From positions 62,001-126,000 of the forward strand of contig NZ_ATUU01000003.1 in assembly GCF_000420365.1 (NCBI RefSeq): a DNA stretch of 64,000 nucleotides, written 5' to 3'. The position numbers and the translations under genes are program-made. The notes beneath the pieces are model-generated. The model saw only the letters and a list, made by a program, of their open reading frames with translations, was not told where the DNA came from and searched no databases. Numbering within the stretch: position 1 is the stretch's first letter; each line of letters starts with the position of its first letter. Source of the DNA: Weissella halotolerans DSM 20190. Lineage in GTDB: Bacteria > Bacillota > Bacilli > Lactobacillales > Lactobacillaceae. This document shows, in pieces, positions 18,395-28,090 of this stretch.

Positions 18395-19450
18395 ATGTAT
18401 AAAATTGCGATTGATGCCATGGGTGGTGACAATGCGCCAGCGGCGATTGTGGCTGGAGTTGAACAGGCCCGTGACAGCATGCCAAATGTGATCTTTCAAT
18501 TATTTGGAGATCAGGCGCAAATTAAACCTTTAGTCAAAAATACAGCGCAACTTGAATTTATCCAAGCTGATGAAACCATTATGATGGGTGAAGAACCCGT
18601 TAGAGCAATTCGTAAAAAGAAGCAAAGTTCAATGGTGCTTGCTGCTCAGGCAGTTAAACAAGGGCAAGCGCAAGCTTTGTTTTCAGCTGGTAATACTGGT
18701 GCGCTCTTGGCGAGTGGTATCTTTATTGTAGGCCGCATTAAAGGGGTTGATCGGCCAGCCCTGATGACGACATTGCCGGCTTTTGAAGGACCACATGAAG
18801 CCTTTGTGATGATGGATGTGGGAGCCAATGCTGAAAACAAGCCAGCCCATCTGTACCAATATGGGGTTCTCGGCTCCTTTTATGCACAAGAAATTTTACG
18901 GTATGCTAAGCCACGCGTTGGCTTGCTTAATAATGGGACCGAACCAGATAAGGGTGATGCCCTTCATAAGAGTGCCCACGCACTATTAACTGAGGGTCAT
19001 CAAGCTGGTTACATCAACTTTGTGGGCAATGTGGAATCGCGTGACCTTTTGCGCGGACCAGCCGATGTGGTGGTGGCTGACGGCTTTTCTGGCAATGCCA
19101 CCCTTAAAGCAATCGAAGGTACTGCTCAGACCTTGCTCCATCTTTTGAAGGATACCATGCTAAATCATGGGTTAAAGGAAAAAGTAGGGGGCTTGCTATT
19201 GAAGCCAGCTTTGAAACAGTTAGCCAGTCGGCTTGATTATTCACAGTATGGTGGTGCAGTCGTCGTTGGGGTACAAGCACCGGTGGTTAAAACCCATGGT
19301 TCTGCCAACGCCGGCGAAGTGAAGAATACCTTAATTCAGATTGATCAAATGTTAGAGGCTGATTTAACAGGACATATTACGCGTTTTGTAGCAGAGCATG
19401 CGGGTGAGTTGAATGGACAGGCAGCAGCCAATCAGGGAGAGGAGCGTTAA
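18395..19450 (+). CDS. plsX: Phosphate acyltransferase PlsX
   Basis: Makes acyl-phosphate from acyl-ACP, the first step of phosphatidic acid synthesis by the PlsX/PlsY route. The 351-residue protein starts with the family hallmark IAIDAMGGDNAP and continues with GEEPVRAIRKKKQSSM and GNTGALLASG. Length is standard. The ATG follows GAGGAG. acpP begins 3 bases after its stop, linking the enzyme to its acyl carrier. Confidence 0.96.
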   Translation: MYKIAIDAMGGDNAPAAIVAGVEQARDSMPNVIFQLFGDQAQIKPLVKNTAQLEFIQADETIMMGEEPVRAIRKKKQSSMVLAAQAVKQGQAQALFSAGNTGALLASGIFIVGRIKGVDRPALMTTLPAFEGPHEAFVMMDVGANAENKPAHLYQYGVLGSFYAQEILRYAKPRVGLLNNGTEPDKGDALHKSAHALLTEGHQAGYINFVGNVESRDLLRGPADVVVADGFSGNATLKAIEGTAQTLLHLLKDTMLNHGLKEKVGGLLLKPALKQLASRLDYSQYGGAVVVGVQAPVVKTHGSANAGEVKNTLIQIDQMLEADLTGHITRFVAEHAGELNGQAAANQGEER

Positions 19451-19453
19451 CTA

Positions 19454-19702
19454 ATGGAACGAAAAGATGTATTTAATAAGGTAGCAGCTTTAGTAGCTGA
19501 CCACTTTGAATTGGATCCTAAAACAGTTACTGAGGGAATGAATTTGCAAAGTGATGTTGATGCTGATTCCATTGATTTTGTAGAGCTTATTTTAGAAATG
19601 GAAGATGAGTTTGATGCCAATATTTCAGATGATGATGCTGCACAATTGATTACGATTGCGGATATTGTCAATTACATTATGGAGCAAGGTCAAACAAAAT
19701 AA
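19454..19702 (+). CDS. acpP: Acyl carrier protein
   Basis: Small acidic carrier of fatty acyl chains. The phosphopantetheine site is Ser39 in DADSIDFVE, a minor variant of the DSLD motif, and the charge pattern and 82-residue length fit. It is co-transcribed with plsX and is followed by a strong terminator, so acyl-phosphate synthase and acyl carrier form a two-gene unit. A genome may hold a second ACP with the fab cluster; which one serves primary synthesis cannot be told here. Confidence 0.94.
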   Translation: MERKDVFNKVAALVADHFELDPKTVTEGMNLQSDVDADSIDFVELILEMEDEFDANISDDDAAQLITIADIVNYIMEQGQTK

Positions 19703-19712
19703 GGCTTTAGAT

Positions 19713-19765
19713 GACCAGTGGTCACCGTCAGTATACAATGCTGGCCGGTGACCACTGGTTTTTTC
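19713..19765 (+). terminator. Terminator of plsX-acpP
   Basis: Long stem: ACCAGTGGTCACCG (19714-19727) pairs with CGGTGACCACTGGT (19746-19759), then TTTTTT. Confidence 0.92.
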
Positions 19766-19792
19766 TTTGACATGCCGTTGTACCTATAATTC

Positions 19793-19801
19793 TGGTATAA
19801 T
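19793..19801 (+). promoter_or_regulatory. Extended -10 promoter of the rnc-smc-ftsY-ylxM-ffh operon
   Basis: TGGTATAAT (19793-19801), 31 bases before rnc. A TTGACA at 19767-19772 is 23 bases away, too far for a normal -35. Confidence 0.6.
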
Positions 19802-19831
19802 TAATAAATATAGTGCATTGAGGAGGAGCGA

Positions 19832-20542
19832 ATGTTTACTGAGTTACAAAAAAGTTTAGCTAGTCGTTATCAAATTCATTTTAACGATGTTGAACTGTTG
19901 GCTGAAGCCTTAACGCAAGCTAATTATATTAATGAACACCCTGATTATCAGGGCCACGATTATCAGCGTTTAGAATTTTTAGGGGATGCCGTGATGCAAC
20001 AATCAACGGCGGTTTACTTATTTAAACGTTATCCAGATTGGGATGAAGGCCAGCTAACAGAATTACGGATTGCCATGGTTCAGACCCGGTCATTTGCTGC
20101 TCTTTCACGGGAATTGCATCTTGATCAGTATATTTTATTGGGTCGAGGTGAGGAACTATCAGGCGCCCGCCAACGGGACTCACTTTTAGAAGATATCTGG
20201 GAAGCCTTTATTGGCGCCCTATATCTTGATCAAGGTCAGACGGTTGTCATGGATTTCTTAGAAAAAATAATGTTTGCCAAAATTGATGAAGGTTTCTATG
20301 ATCAATTTGTCGATTATAAGTCGAAATTACAAGAATGGTTACAAAAGTCTGGAGCAGTTACTATTCAGTATGTACGTTTAGCTGAAGAACCGCTGGCTAA
20401 TAATGATCAATTATTTGTTGTGGAAGTAATGGTTAATGATCAGGTATTAGCTAAAGGGAGTGGTAAGTCAACTAAGGCAGCTGAAAAAGAGGCTGCAAAA
20501 AAAGCCTATCAGCATTTAATGGCCAAAGGGCATGATAATTAA
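19832..20542 (+). CDS. rnc: Ribonuclease III
   Basis: Double-strand-specific endoribonuclease for rRNA processing and RNA turnover. The 236 residues carry the signature LEFLGDAV with catalytic Glu48 and Asp52, a second acidic cluster DSLLEDIWEAFIGALYLD (about 116-133), and a C-terminal double-stranded RNA-binding domain (about 160-232) ending in the KAAEKEAAKKAYQ helix. AGGAGG precedes the ATG. It heads an operon with smc, ftsY, ylxM and ffh. Confidence 0.97.
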   Translation: MFTELQKSLASRYQIHFNDVELLAEALTQANYINEHPDYQGHDYQRLEFLGDAVMQQSTAVYLFKRYPDWDEGQLTELRIAMVQTRSFAALSRELHLDQYILLGRGEELSGARQRDSLLEDIWEAFIGALYLDQGQTVVMDFLEKIMFAKIDEGFYDQFVDYKSKLQEWLQKSGAVTIQYVRLAEEPLANNDQLFVVEVMVNDQVLAKGSGKSTKAAEKEAAKKAYQHLMAKGHDN

Positions 20543-20576
20543 GTGATTGATACTGCTAAAGAGTTAGGTAGACGGA

Positions 20577-23500
20577 ATGAAACTGAAGACGTTGGAAATT
20601 AGTGGGTTTAAATCTTTTGCCCAAAAAACAAAGATTGATTTTATGCCTGGTATTACAGGGGTCGTTGGACCCAATGGTTCTGGAAAGTCTAATATTATTG
20701 AGGCCATCCGTTGGGTCATGGGGGAACAATCTGCTAAAGGCTTACGTGGTGATAAAATGGCTGATGTTATTTTTGGTGGCACCGCTGATCGTAAGCCCTT
20801 AAACCGGGCCCAAGTGATCATCACCTTCGATAATAGTGATCACTATTTGCAGACAGATTATACGGAGATTCAAATTGCTCGGACACTCTATCGAACCGGT
20901 GAATCAAAGTATCAAATTAATGGCACCACGGTGCGGCTGCGTGATATTCAAGAATTGTTTATGGATTCGGGACTCGGTCGCGAGAGCTTTTCCATTATTT
21001 CGCAGGGACGAGTTGAACAGATTTTTAGTGCTAAACCTGCTGATCGCCGGGCAGTCATTGAAGAGGTCGCAGGTGTTTATAAATATAAGCAAAATAAAGA
21101 CAAAGCTACCGCAGAGCTATCGGGCGTTCAAGACAAATTGGACCGTGTGCAGGATATTTTGTTTGAAATTAGGCAGCGGTTAGAGCCCCTAGCTCAACAA
21201 AGTGCACAAGCCCAAGACTATTTAACCCAAAAGGCGGAGTTTGACCAGTTAGATCAAGCGCGTTTAGTTTTGGCCATTCAAGATGGGCGACAAGCAGCAG
21301 GACAATTAGCTAACCAGCAGGCAGATTACGAGGGACAGTTGGCAACGTTACACCAGATCATTTTAGATTTGGAAGCAGACTTAACTGCTCAAAAGCAAGC
21401 GCGACAGGAACTGACAACTAAACGGCAAACCGCTCAGACGGAATTACTAGCAACAGCAACACGGGTTGAACAATTGTTGGGTGAACAAAAGTTACAAGCT
21501 GAACGCCAGACTAGTCGAAGTCAAGCCAGTCATGATTTAGCCGCCGAAATTGAAAAAACAAAAGCCAATCAGGTTTATTGGCAACAAACAATTCAAGAAC
21601 GCCAAGCTGAAATTGACTTACAGTTGGAAAAAACAGCGACGCTAACTGAGCAAGTTAAACGGATAAAAAACCAGCTAAAGGCGCTTGATGCACAAACCCT
21701 GCAGACTGAAATTGATCAAAAACGCAGCGTTTTGGTAGAACAGATGCAACGGGTAGCGACCCTTAAAAATCAGGCTGTTTTTCTCAAACAAGAATATCAA
21801 CGGCAGACTGTGCAAAGCGAACGCTTGCATAAACAGCTAGCAGAGGTAAACCAGGCCCTTACTAAGGTTCAGGTCACTTTAGCCCAAGGGCAGGCAGATC
21901 TTGAACAGGCCAAAGCACAACAGCAAGCGCAAAAAGAAGCATTAGCCCAGGCACAACAGGCAGGTCAAAAACTGGAAAGCGATTTTCAAACAGCTCGTCA
22001 GACTTGGTATAACCAATTAGAAAAAGAGCAGCGGGTCCAAACCCGTTTGCAGACGTTAAAACATCTAGCTGACCAATATGAAGGATACTACCAAGGGGTT
22101 AAGCACTTAATGCAAGCACGTCAGCAATTTCCTGGTATTGCCGGGGTAGTTGCCGAACTCATTACGGTTCCTAAAGACCAGCAATTAGCCATTGAGACGG
22201 CCCTGGGGGGTGCTTTACAGCAGGTCGTTGTCGATCAGGCGACAACTGCTAAGACGGCGATTAAGTATTTGACTACGCATCGTTTAGGACGTGTGACCTT
22301 TTTACCGCTAAATACAGTTCGACCTCGTCACTTGGCGACTTCCTTATTAGAATCTGCCCAGGCTAGTGCTGGCTTTGTTGGGTTGGCGGCTGATTTAGTC
22401 ACGGTAGCAGCTGAGTATCGGCCGGTAATTGCGCACCTCTTAGGCACAACGGTCATTGCACAAGATTTGACGACAGCGATGCCAATGGCTAAAGCCCTTT
22501 TACAACGGGTAAGAATTGTTACCTTAGATGGCCAAGTTATTAATGCGGGCGGTGCTATGACAGGTGGTGCTAATCGGCAGCAAGGCCAGGGATTGTTGAG
22601 TCAACGGCAGACGATTGATCAGTTGACTAAAGAAGGGCATCAGTTGGCGCAGCAAAGCCAACAAGCTGAAGAAAGGGTGCGCACGCTTGAGCACCAAGTT
22701 CAGGTAGCGGCCAAGGCCTTTAAAAAGCAACAAGCAGATTTATTGACGGTCAATGAAGACGTACAAAATTTAACCCATACCGTACAAAATGCAAAGGAAG
22801 AGCTAGCTCGTATGCAAAAGGAACGGGCAGCTTTGCATTTTGAATTAGAATCAAACGGCATTGAGTCAGAGGACGGTCATCGCCAACCTAATCATCAGGT
22901 TGAGTTAGAGACAGCCCAACAAGAGCAAGCAGACTTGCAGACAGACTTAGATCAGGCCTTGCAAAAGCAAGCGGCTGCTAGTCAGGCGCGCCAGCGTTAT
23001 CAAGCAGAGTTAACTGAATGTGAAACAGAGTTGGCACGGGCAAAGGCTCAGTTAGAAGCAGCTCAAGTACGTAAAGCTGACAGCCAAAAGCAAGCTCAGC
23101 AGGCTCAAGAACGCATGGACAGTCTACAGAAACAGCGGGCCGATTTATCGGCTGATCAGGGACAGGTCCGGGCTAGAATTGAGCATGATTTAACTGAACA
23201 GACGACGAAAAAAGATGCGTTAACCGCACAGGTACAGGACCTAGATAAGCAGTTGGAAACTAAGGGTCAAACGATTGCCCAGGTGGAGTTAGCCTTGGAA
23301 AACAGGCGGCACCAGCAAGGAGACCTGATGACCAAGTCCAGTGAAGTCGCTAGGCAAAAAGCACAGGTTACGACTAACCTTGACCATGCACAAACGACAT
23401 TACAAGAAGACTATGGCTTAGATTATGCAGCAGCCAAAGCTGCTGTCACGTTAACAATGCCACTGGCTGATATTGAAACCAAACTTAAGTTGCTTAAGCG

Positions 23501-24134
23501 GGGACTAGCGGATATCGGACCGGTTAACTTACAAGCCATCGACGAATACACTCAGGTTAAAGAACGATATGATTTTTTGGAGCAACAGCAGGCTGATTTG
23601 ATTGAGGCCCGTGATAACCTAGAAGCAACCATGGGTGAAATGGATCAGGAAGTAAAGACGCGCTTTGCACAAACCTTTGCGGCCGTGGCCAAACATTTTG
23701 CCACTATCTTTGTTAAAATGTTTGGTGGTGGGCAAGCTGAACTCTTACTGACGGATCCAGACCATCTCCTAACCACGGGTGTTGATATTAAAGCGCAGCC
23801 ACCAGGTAAGAAGTTTCAGCAAATGAGTTTATTGTCAGGTGGTGAACGGGCACTGACGGCAATTAGCCTTTTATTTGCGATTTTAGAGGTGCGACCAGTT
23901 CCTTTTGTGGTTTTAGATGAAACCGAAGCCGCCTTAGATGAAGCAAATGTGACGCGTTTTGCACAATACCTGCATGAAGTGAACGACCGGACACAATTTA
24001 TTGTCATTACGCACCGTAAGGGGACCATGGCCAATGCAGATGTCTTATACGGAGTAACGATGCAAGAACCTGGAGTTTCAACAATGGTTTCAGTCGATTT
24101 AACTGAAGTTTTGCCTGCACAGCAGGAGGAATGA
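20577..24134 (+). CDS. smc: Chromosome segregation protein SMC
   Basis: Structural maintenance of chromosomes ATPase forming the condensin core with ScpA and ScpB. The 1185 residues show Walker A GPNGSGKSN (31-39), long glutamine-rich coiled coils (about 165-500 and 660-1000), a flexible hinge near 510-650, and the C-terminal head with signature LLSGGERALTA near 1084 and Walker B VVLDETEAALDE near 1112. Length is normal. ATG 20577 follows a GTAGACGGA region; no better start is seen. It lies between rnc and ftsY as in most Firmicutes. Confidence 0.97.
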   Translation: MKLKTLEISGFKSFAQKTKIDFMPGITGVVGPNGSGKSNIIEAIRWVMGEQSAKGLRGDKMADVIFGGTADRKPLNRAQVIITFDNSDHYLQTDYTEIQIARTLYRTGESKYQINGTTVRLRDIQELFMDSGLGRESFSIISQGRVEQIFSAKPADRRAVIEEVAGVYKYKQNKDKATAELSGVQDKLDRVQDILFEIRQRLEPLAQQSAQAQDYLTQKAEFDQLDQARLVLAIQDGRQAAGQLANQQADYEGQLATLHQIILDLEADLTAQKQARQELTTKRQTAQTELLATATRVEQLLGEQKLQAERQTSRSQASHDLAAEIEKTKANQVYWQQTIQERQAEIDLQLEKTATLTEQVKRIKNQLKALDAQTLQTEIDQKRSVLVEQMQRVATLKNQAVFLKQEYQRQTVQSERLHKQLAEVNQALTKVQVTLAQGQADLEQAKAQQQAQKEALAQAQQAGQKLESDFQTARQTWYNQLEKEQRVQTRLQTLKHLADQYEGYYQGVKHLMQARQQFPGIAGVVAELITVPKDQQLAIETALGGALQQVVVDQATTAKTAIKYLTTHRLGRVTFLPLNTVRPRHLATSLLESAQASAGFVGLAADLVTVAAEYRPVIAHLLGTTVIAQDLTTAMPMAKALLQRVRIVTLDGQVINAGGAMTGGANRQQGQGLLSQRQTIDQLTKEGHQLAQQSQQAEERVRTLEHQVQVAAKAFKKQQADLLTVNEDVQNLTHTVQNAKEELARMQKERAALHFELESNGIESEDGHRQPNHQVELETAQQEQADLQTDLDQALQKQAAASQARQRYQAELTECETELARAKAQLEAAQVRKADSQKQAQQAQERMDSLQKQRADLSADQGQVRARIEHDLTEQTTKKDALTAQVQDLDKQLETKGQTIAQVELALENRRHQQGDLMTKSSEVARQKAQVTTNLDHAQTTLQEDYGLDYAAAKAAVTLTMPLADIETKLKLLKRGLADIGPVNLQAIDEYTQVKERYDFLEQQQADLIEARDNLEATMGEMDQEVKTRFAQTFAAVAKHFATIFVKMFGGGQAELLLTDPDHLLTTGVDIKAQPPGKKFQQMSLLSGGERALTAISLLFAILEVRPVPFVVLDETEAALDEANVTRFAQYLHEVNDRTQFIVITHRKGTMANADVLYGVTMQEPGVSTMVSVDLTEVLPAQQEE

Positions 24135-24141
24135 GGGAAGA

Positions 24142-25317
24142 ATGGGATTATTTGATATATTTAAACGAAAGCCAACGACACAGCCAGTTGAGGTTGTCAC
24201 GCTATATCCACAGCCAGTGGCGGCTAGTCAGGAACCAAGAATTCAAGTCGAAACGTTACAACCCCATCCAGGGCAGGCGATTAAAATTGATTTGCCAGCA
24301 TTAGCTGTCGAAACTAGCAAGCAGGAAGTTGCCCAGCCGTTAGTAGACGAAAAAAGCCAATTAGATACTAAAGAGACGCTAGCAGAGCCTGACCTAGCAA
24401 GCGGATTAACTAAGACACGTCACACCTGGACTGAGCGCTGGAATCGATTTATGGCCAATTTCCGTCAAGTCGATGAGGATTTTTTTGATGATTTAGAAGA
24501 AACGTTAATTAGTGCTGATGTTGGGGCGCAGACGGCTGTCCAATTAACTGATGAATTGCGGGATGAAGTTAAGCTAAAAAATGCTAAAGGTCAGGCTGAA
24601 GTCTCACAAATCATTATGGATAAACTGATCGCTCTTTATCAGGCACAAGGGGTGACAGAAGATACGGATATGCACTTTGCTAAGCAAGGTCCAACGGTGA
24701 TTCTCCTAGTAGGAGTTAACGGGGTTGGTAAGACAACGACCATTGGCAAATTATCAGCTCGTTATCGGGCCGAAGGGAAGAAAGTGCTTTTAGCTGCCGC
24801 TGATACTTTTAGAGCTGGCGCAACTGAACAACTTGTTGCCTGGGGCGAACGTAATCAAATTCCTGTGGTAACCGGAAAGGCGAAGTCTGATCCAGCCTCA
24901 GTGGTCTATGACGGGGTGGAGACAGCTATTGATCAAGGAGTTGATGTTTTGTTTGTTGATACTGCCGGCCGCCTACAAAATAATGTGAATTTGATGCAGG
25001 AATTGGCTAAAATGAAACGGATTATTTCCCGCTCCTTACCAGGACAACCAAGTGAAGTTTTATTAGTTTTAGATGCGACGACAGGGCAAAATGCCCTACA
25101 ACAGGCCCGCTTGTTTAAGGATTCAACGGATGTCACAGGCATCGTCTTGACGAAATTAGATGGTACAGCCAAGGGCGGCATTATCTTACCCATTCGAAAT
25201 GAATTGCACTTGCCCGTTAAATGGGTTGGTGTTGGTGAACAGGTAAGCGATTTGCAACCCTTTGATGCTGATGCCTTTGTTAAAGGTCTCTTCGGTGATT
25301 TAGTGGAGGGACATTAG
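24142..25317 (+). CDS. ftsY: Signal recognition particle receptor FtsY
   Basis: SRP receptor GTPase that docks ribosome-nascent chain complexes at the membrane. The 391 residues have a variable acidic N-terminal region (about 1-90, rich in Gln, Pro and Glu) and the NG domain: [10 protein letters not shown] near 192, DTAGR near 273, [10 protein letters not shown] near 336. It begins 7 bases after smc with AGGAGGAATGAGGG before the ATG. It is in one operon with ylxM and ffh, its SRP partner. Confidence 0.96.
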   Translation: MGLFDIFKRKPTTQPVEVVTLYPQPVAASQEPRIQVETLQPHPGQAIKIDLPALAVETSKQEVAQPLVDEKSQLDTKETLAEPDLASGLTKTRHTWTERWNRFMANFRQVDEDFFDDLEETLISADVGAQTAVQLTDELRDEVKLKNAKGQAEVSQIIMDKLIALYQAQGVTEDTDMHFAKQGPTVILLVGVNGVGKTTTIGKLSARYRAEGKKVLLAAADTFRAGATEQLVAWGERNQIPVVTGKAKSDPASVVYDGVETAIDQGVDVLFVDTAGRLQNNVNLMQELAKMKRIISRSLPGQPSEVLLVLDATTGQNALQQARLFKDSTDVTGIVLTKLDGTAKGGIILPIRNELHLPVKWVGVGEQVSDLQPFDADAFVKGLFGDLVEGH

Positions 25318-25318
25318 C

Positions 25319-25660
25319 ATGGAGTTGGCTAAAACGACGCGCTTAAACGTACTCTTTGATTTTTATCAGCCTTTATTGACCCAACGCCAAAATGATTATT
25401 TGGAGCTCTATTATGCTGATGACTTATCCTTGGGTGAAGTAGCGGAAGAATTTGCGGTTTCGCGTCAGGCGGTTTATGACAATCTAAAGCGCAGCACTCA
25501 ACTATTAGAACAGTATGAGGAACGCTTACACCTCTATGCCGATTATCAAAAACGGCAAAGGGCAGCTAATAAAGTAAAGACGTATATTGAACAGACTTAT
25601 CCAACTGATGCGGTGCTTCACCAGTTGGTGGATCAGCTTGTGACCTTAGAAGAGGAGTAG
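25319..25660 (+). CDS. ylxM: SRP-associated helix-turn-helix protein YlxM
   Basis: A 113-residue sigma-70 region 4-like helix-turn-helix protein ([23 protein letters not shown], about 36-59) that binds the Ffh-SRP complex in streptococci. The C-terminus is a charged helix. Start is one base after the ftsY stop, and ffh follows 5 bases on, so it is embedded in the SRP operon. Identity from size, motif and location is good; its precise effect on SRP activity is less certain. Confidence 0.9.
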   Translation: MELAKTTRLNVLFDFYQPLLTQRQNDYLELYYADDLSLGEVAEEFAVSRQAVYDNLKRSTQLLEQYEERLHLYADYQKRQRAANKVKTYIEQTYPTDAVLHQLVDQLVTLEEE

Positions 25661-25665
25661 ATAAT

Positions 25666-27111
25666 ATGGCATTTGAAGGCTTAACAGATCGCCTGCAAAA
25701 GGCATTAACGGGATTAAAACGCAAGGGTAAAGTGACAGAAGCCGATTTACGGGATAGCTTACGCGAAATTCGACTAGCACTGCTTGATGCCGATGTTAAT
25801 TACACAGTTGTTAAGGAATTTATTCGTAATGTACGAGATAAGGCCAATGGGGCCAAGGTCCTTGAAGGTTTGAACCCAGCCCAACAAATTGTCTCGATTG
25901 TTAATGATGAGATGGTAGCCATGATGGGTGAAGAGGCAGTCTCACTTAACAAGGCCCCTAAGATTCCAACTGTTATTATGATGGTTGGTTTGCAGGGAGC
26001 TGGAAAGACCACGACGGCTGGAAAATTAGCCAAAAAATTAAAGGATGAGCAGGATGCTAGACCTTTGATGATTGCAGCTGACGTTTACCGACCCGCGGCT
26101 ATTGAACAATTAAAGACGTTGGGCGCACAGATTGATGTACCCGTCTTTGATCAAGGGGTAGATGTCGACCCACGTGAAATTGTGCGTGCCGGGATGGCGT
26201 TAGCCCGTGAGCAAAAAAACGATTATGTTTTCATTGATGCGGCCGGACGTTTACAAATTGATGAAGCCCTTATGCAAGAGTTGGCTGATATTAAAGCAAT
26301 TGCTCAGCCGGATGAAATTATGTTAGTTGTGGATGCCATGACGGGGCAAAACGCAACGGAAACAGCGCAAGGATTCAACGAACGTTTAGGCTTAACCGGG
26401 ATTACCTTAACGAAGTTAGATGGGGACACCAGAGGTGGGGCAGCCCTTTCCATTCGGGCTGTTACCGGCACTCCAATTAAGTTTGTCGGGCAAGGCGAAA
26501 AGTTGACTGATTTGGATGTTTTTTATCCAGATCGGATGGCTAGCCGAATTTTGGGGATGGGGGATATTCTGACCCTCATTGAAAAGACGCAAAAAGAGTA
26601 TGATGAAAAACAAGCCCAGGCGACGATGGAGAAAATGAAGGAAAATAGTTTTGACTTCAATGATTTCCTGACACAAATGGAGCAGGTCCAAAATATGGGG
26701 CCCATGGAAGATTTGATTAAAATGATCCCAGGGATGGCCAATAATCCGGCCCTTAAAAACGTTAAGATTGATCCAAAAGATATGGCCCATTTAAAGGCCA
26801 TTGTGTATTCGATGACACCTGCTGAACGGGAGAATCCTGATTTACTAACCCCATCGCGACGTCGTCGATTGGCAGCTGGTGCTGGGCGTCCGATTGTTGA
26901 AGTTAATCGGATGATTAAGCAGTTTAACGAGATGAAGAAAATGATGAGTTCAGTCTTAAATGGTAATATGGCTGGCATGGAACAAATGATGGGCGCCATG
27001 GGCATGGGCGGTCAAGGTGCTGGTTCAGGTATGCAAGGTAAGATGGCTAACTTTGCCATGAAACAAATGGCCCGCCGGGTTAAAAAGAGTAAGCGTAAGC
27101 GCCGCAAATAA
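25666..27111 (+). CDS. ffh: Signal recognition particle protein Ffh
   Basis: GTPase of the SRP that binds signal sequences and 4.5S/scRNA. The 481 residues contain the N domain, the G domain (GLQGAGKTTTAGKL near 108, TKLDGDTRGG near 249) and a methionine-rich M domain (about 330-480) ending in a lysine/arginine tail. The G3 motif reads DAAGR instead of the common DTAGR, a conservative but visible change. AGGAG precedes the ATG at the end of ylxM. It closes the rnc-smc-ftsY-ylxM-ffh operon. Confidence 0.97.
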   Translation: MAFEGLTDRLQKALTGLKRKGKVTEADLRDSLREIRLALLDADVNYTVVKEFIRNVRDKANGAKVLEGLNPAQQIVSIVNDEMVAMMGEEAVSLNKAPKIPTVIMMVGLQGAGKTTTAGKLAKKLKDEQDARPLMIAADVYRPAAIEQLKTLGAQIDVPVFDQGVDVDPREIVRAGMALAREQKNDYVFIDAAGRLQIDEALMQELADIKAIAQPDEIMLVVDAMTGQNATETAQGFNERLGLTGITLTKLDGDTRGGAALSIRAVTGTPIKFVGQGEKLTDLDVFYPDRMASRILGMGDILTLIEKTQKEYDEKQAQATMEKMKENSFDFNDFLTQMEQVQNMGPMEDLIKMIPGMANNPALKNVKIDPKDMAHLKAIVYSMTPAERENPDLLTPSRRRRLAAGAGRPIVEVNRMIKQFNEMKKMMSSVLNGNMAGMEQMMGAMGMGGQGAGSGMQGKMANFAMKQMARRVKKSKRKRRK

Positions 27112-27120
27112 TTTTAACCC

Positions 27121-27142
27121 TGTAAAGGTAAAACACTTTACA
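27121..27142. repeat. 22-bp palindrome upstream of rpsP
   Basis: TGTAAAG (27121-27127) and CTTTACA (27136-27142) flank an 8-base centre. It matches the rpmB element (13568-13589) at 19 of 22 positions, with the same CC before and CA after. The right arm coincides with the -35 box of the rpsP promoter, so a bound protein would be expected to block RNA polymerase. It has no T-run. Confidence 0.7.
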
Positions 27143-27165
27143 CATTCTACATAACCTGGTATATT
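27137..27165 (+). promoter_or_regulatory. Promoter of rpsP
   Basis: TTTACA (27137-27142), 17-base spacer, TATATT (27160-27165) with TG at 27157-27158 (extended -10). The -35 lies in the right arm of the palindrome. Confidence 0.8.
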
Positions 27166-27201
27166 AATACTTGTAGAAAAACACTTGGAGGAATTTATTA
27201 T

Positions 27202-27474
27202 ATGGCTACGAAGATTCGTTTGAAGCGTATGGGTTCAAAGAAGCGCCCATTTTACCGGATTGTGATTGCTGACTCACGTGCACCACGTGATGGTCGGTTT
27301 ATTGAAACGGTGGGAACTTACAACCCATTGCTTAACCCTGCTCAAGTTACCTTGGACGAAGAGGCAATTTTGAACTGGTTGAACACTGGTGCTCAACCTT
27401 CTGATACAGTAAAGAACTTGTTGTCTGATGCTGGTATCATGAAGAAGTACCACGAAGCAAAGTACAGCAAGTAA
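27202..27474 (+). CDS. rpsP: 30S ribosomal protein bS16
   Basis: Small-subunit ribosomal protein, 90 residues, starting with the family-typical [17 protein letters not shown] and containing [25 protein letters not shown] precedes the ATG. It is followed by a strong terminator and by rimM-trmD, the usual neighbours, here with their own extended -10. Confidence 0.98.
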   Translation: MATKIRLKRMGSKKRPFYRIVIADSRAPRDGRFIETVGTYNPLLNPAQVTLDEEAILNWLNTGAQPSDTVKNLLSDAGIMKKYHEAKYSK

Positions 27475-27483
27475 CATAACATT

Positions 27484-27514
27484 AAAAGGCCACTCATTGA
27501 GTGGCCTTTTTTTA
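27484..27514 (+). terminator. Terminator of rpsP
   Basis: AAAAGGCCACTC / GAGTGGCCTTTT with an ATT loop and a following T-run. Confidence 0.93.
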
Positions 27515-27542
27515 TGTCTTTTAGGGAGATTGACGGGGTCCA

Positions 27543-27551
27543 TGTTATACT
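27543..27551 (+). promoter_or_regulatory. Candidate extended -10 promoter of rimM-trmD
   Basis: TGTTATACT (27543-27551), about 35 bases before rimM, downstream of the rpsP terminator. No strong -35 at normal spacing. Confidence 0.45.
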
Positions 27552-27585
27552 TAACTATTGAATATGCCATAGAGGAGGAAGCAGG

Positions 27586-28089
27586 GTGACTTTATATAAA
27601 GTAGGAACCATTGTCAACACGCATGGGGTAAAGGGAGAAGTGCGGGTTATTCCGATTACAGATTTTCCAGAAGAGCGGTTTGCCGTCGGTGCAGAATTAG
27701 TAATCCAAGCCGAGCAGCACGTTACGGTAACGGTGGCTAGTATGCGGCAACACAAGCAGTTTATCTTATTAACCTTTGCGGGTTTGACTGATATCAATGC
27801 CGTTGAACACTATAAGGGAGATGATCTCTTGGCCGAGGGTGAAGCCAAGGTTGCGTTGCCTGCTGATAGTTATTTCTACCATGATATTATTGGTCTAGCA
27901 GTGGAGGATGCCGTAAGTGGTCAGCTCCTTGGTAAAGTTAAAGAAATCTTGAACCTACCAGCCAATGATGTTTGGGTAGTTGAAGATGAAACCGGTCAGG
28001 AAATCTATCTGCCTTACATTGAACAAGTTGTGAAGACCATTGATTTGACTAAGGGTGTGGCCCTGGTCACCCTGCCAGAGGAATTGTAG
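27586..28089 (+). CDS. rimM: Ribosome maturation factor RimM
   Basis: 30S assembly factor that binds uS19. The 167 residues comprise an N-terminal RimM domain ([15 protein letters not shown]) and a C-terminal PRC-barrel ([13 protein letters not shown] onward, about 96-165). The GTG start at 27586 has GAGGAGG upstream. Its stop lies 1 base before the trmD start, so the two are coupled, as in most bacteria. Confidence 0.95.
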   Translation: MTLYKVGTIVNTHGVKGEVRVIPITDFPEERFAVGAELVIQAEQHVTVTVASMRQHKQFILLTFAGLTDINAVEHYKGDDLLAEGEAKVALPADSYFYHDIIGLAVEDAVSGQLLGKVKEILNLPANDVWVVEDETGQEIYLPYIEQVVKTIDLTKGVALVTLPEEL

Positions 28090-28090
28090 A

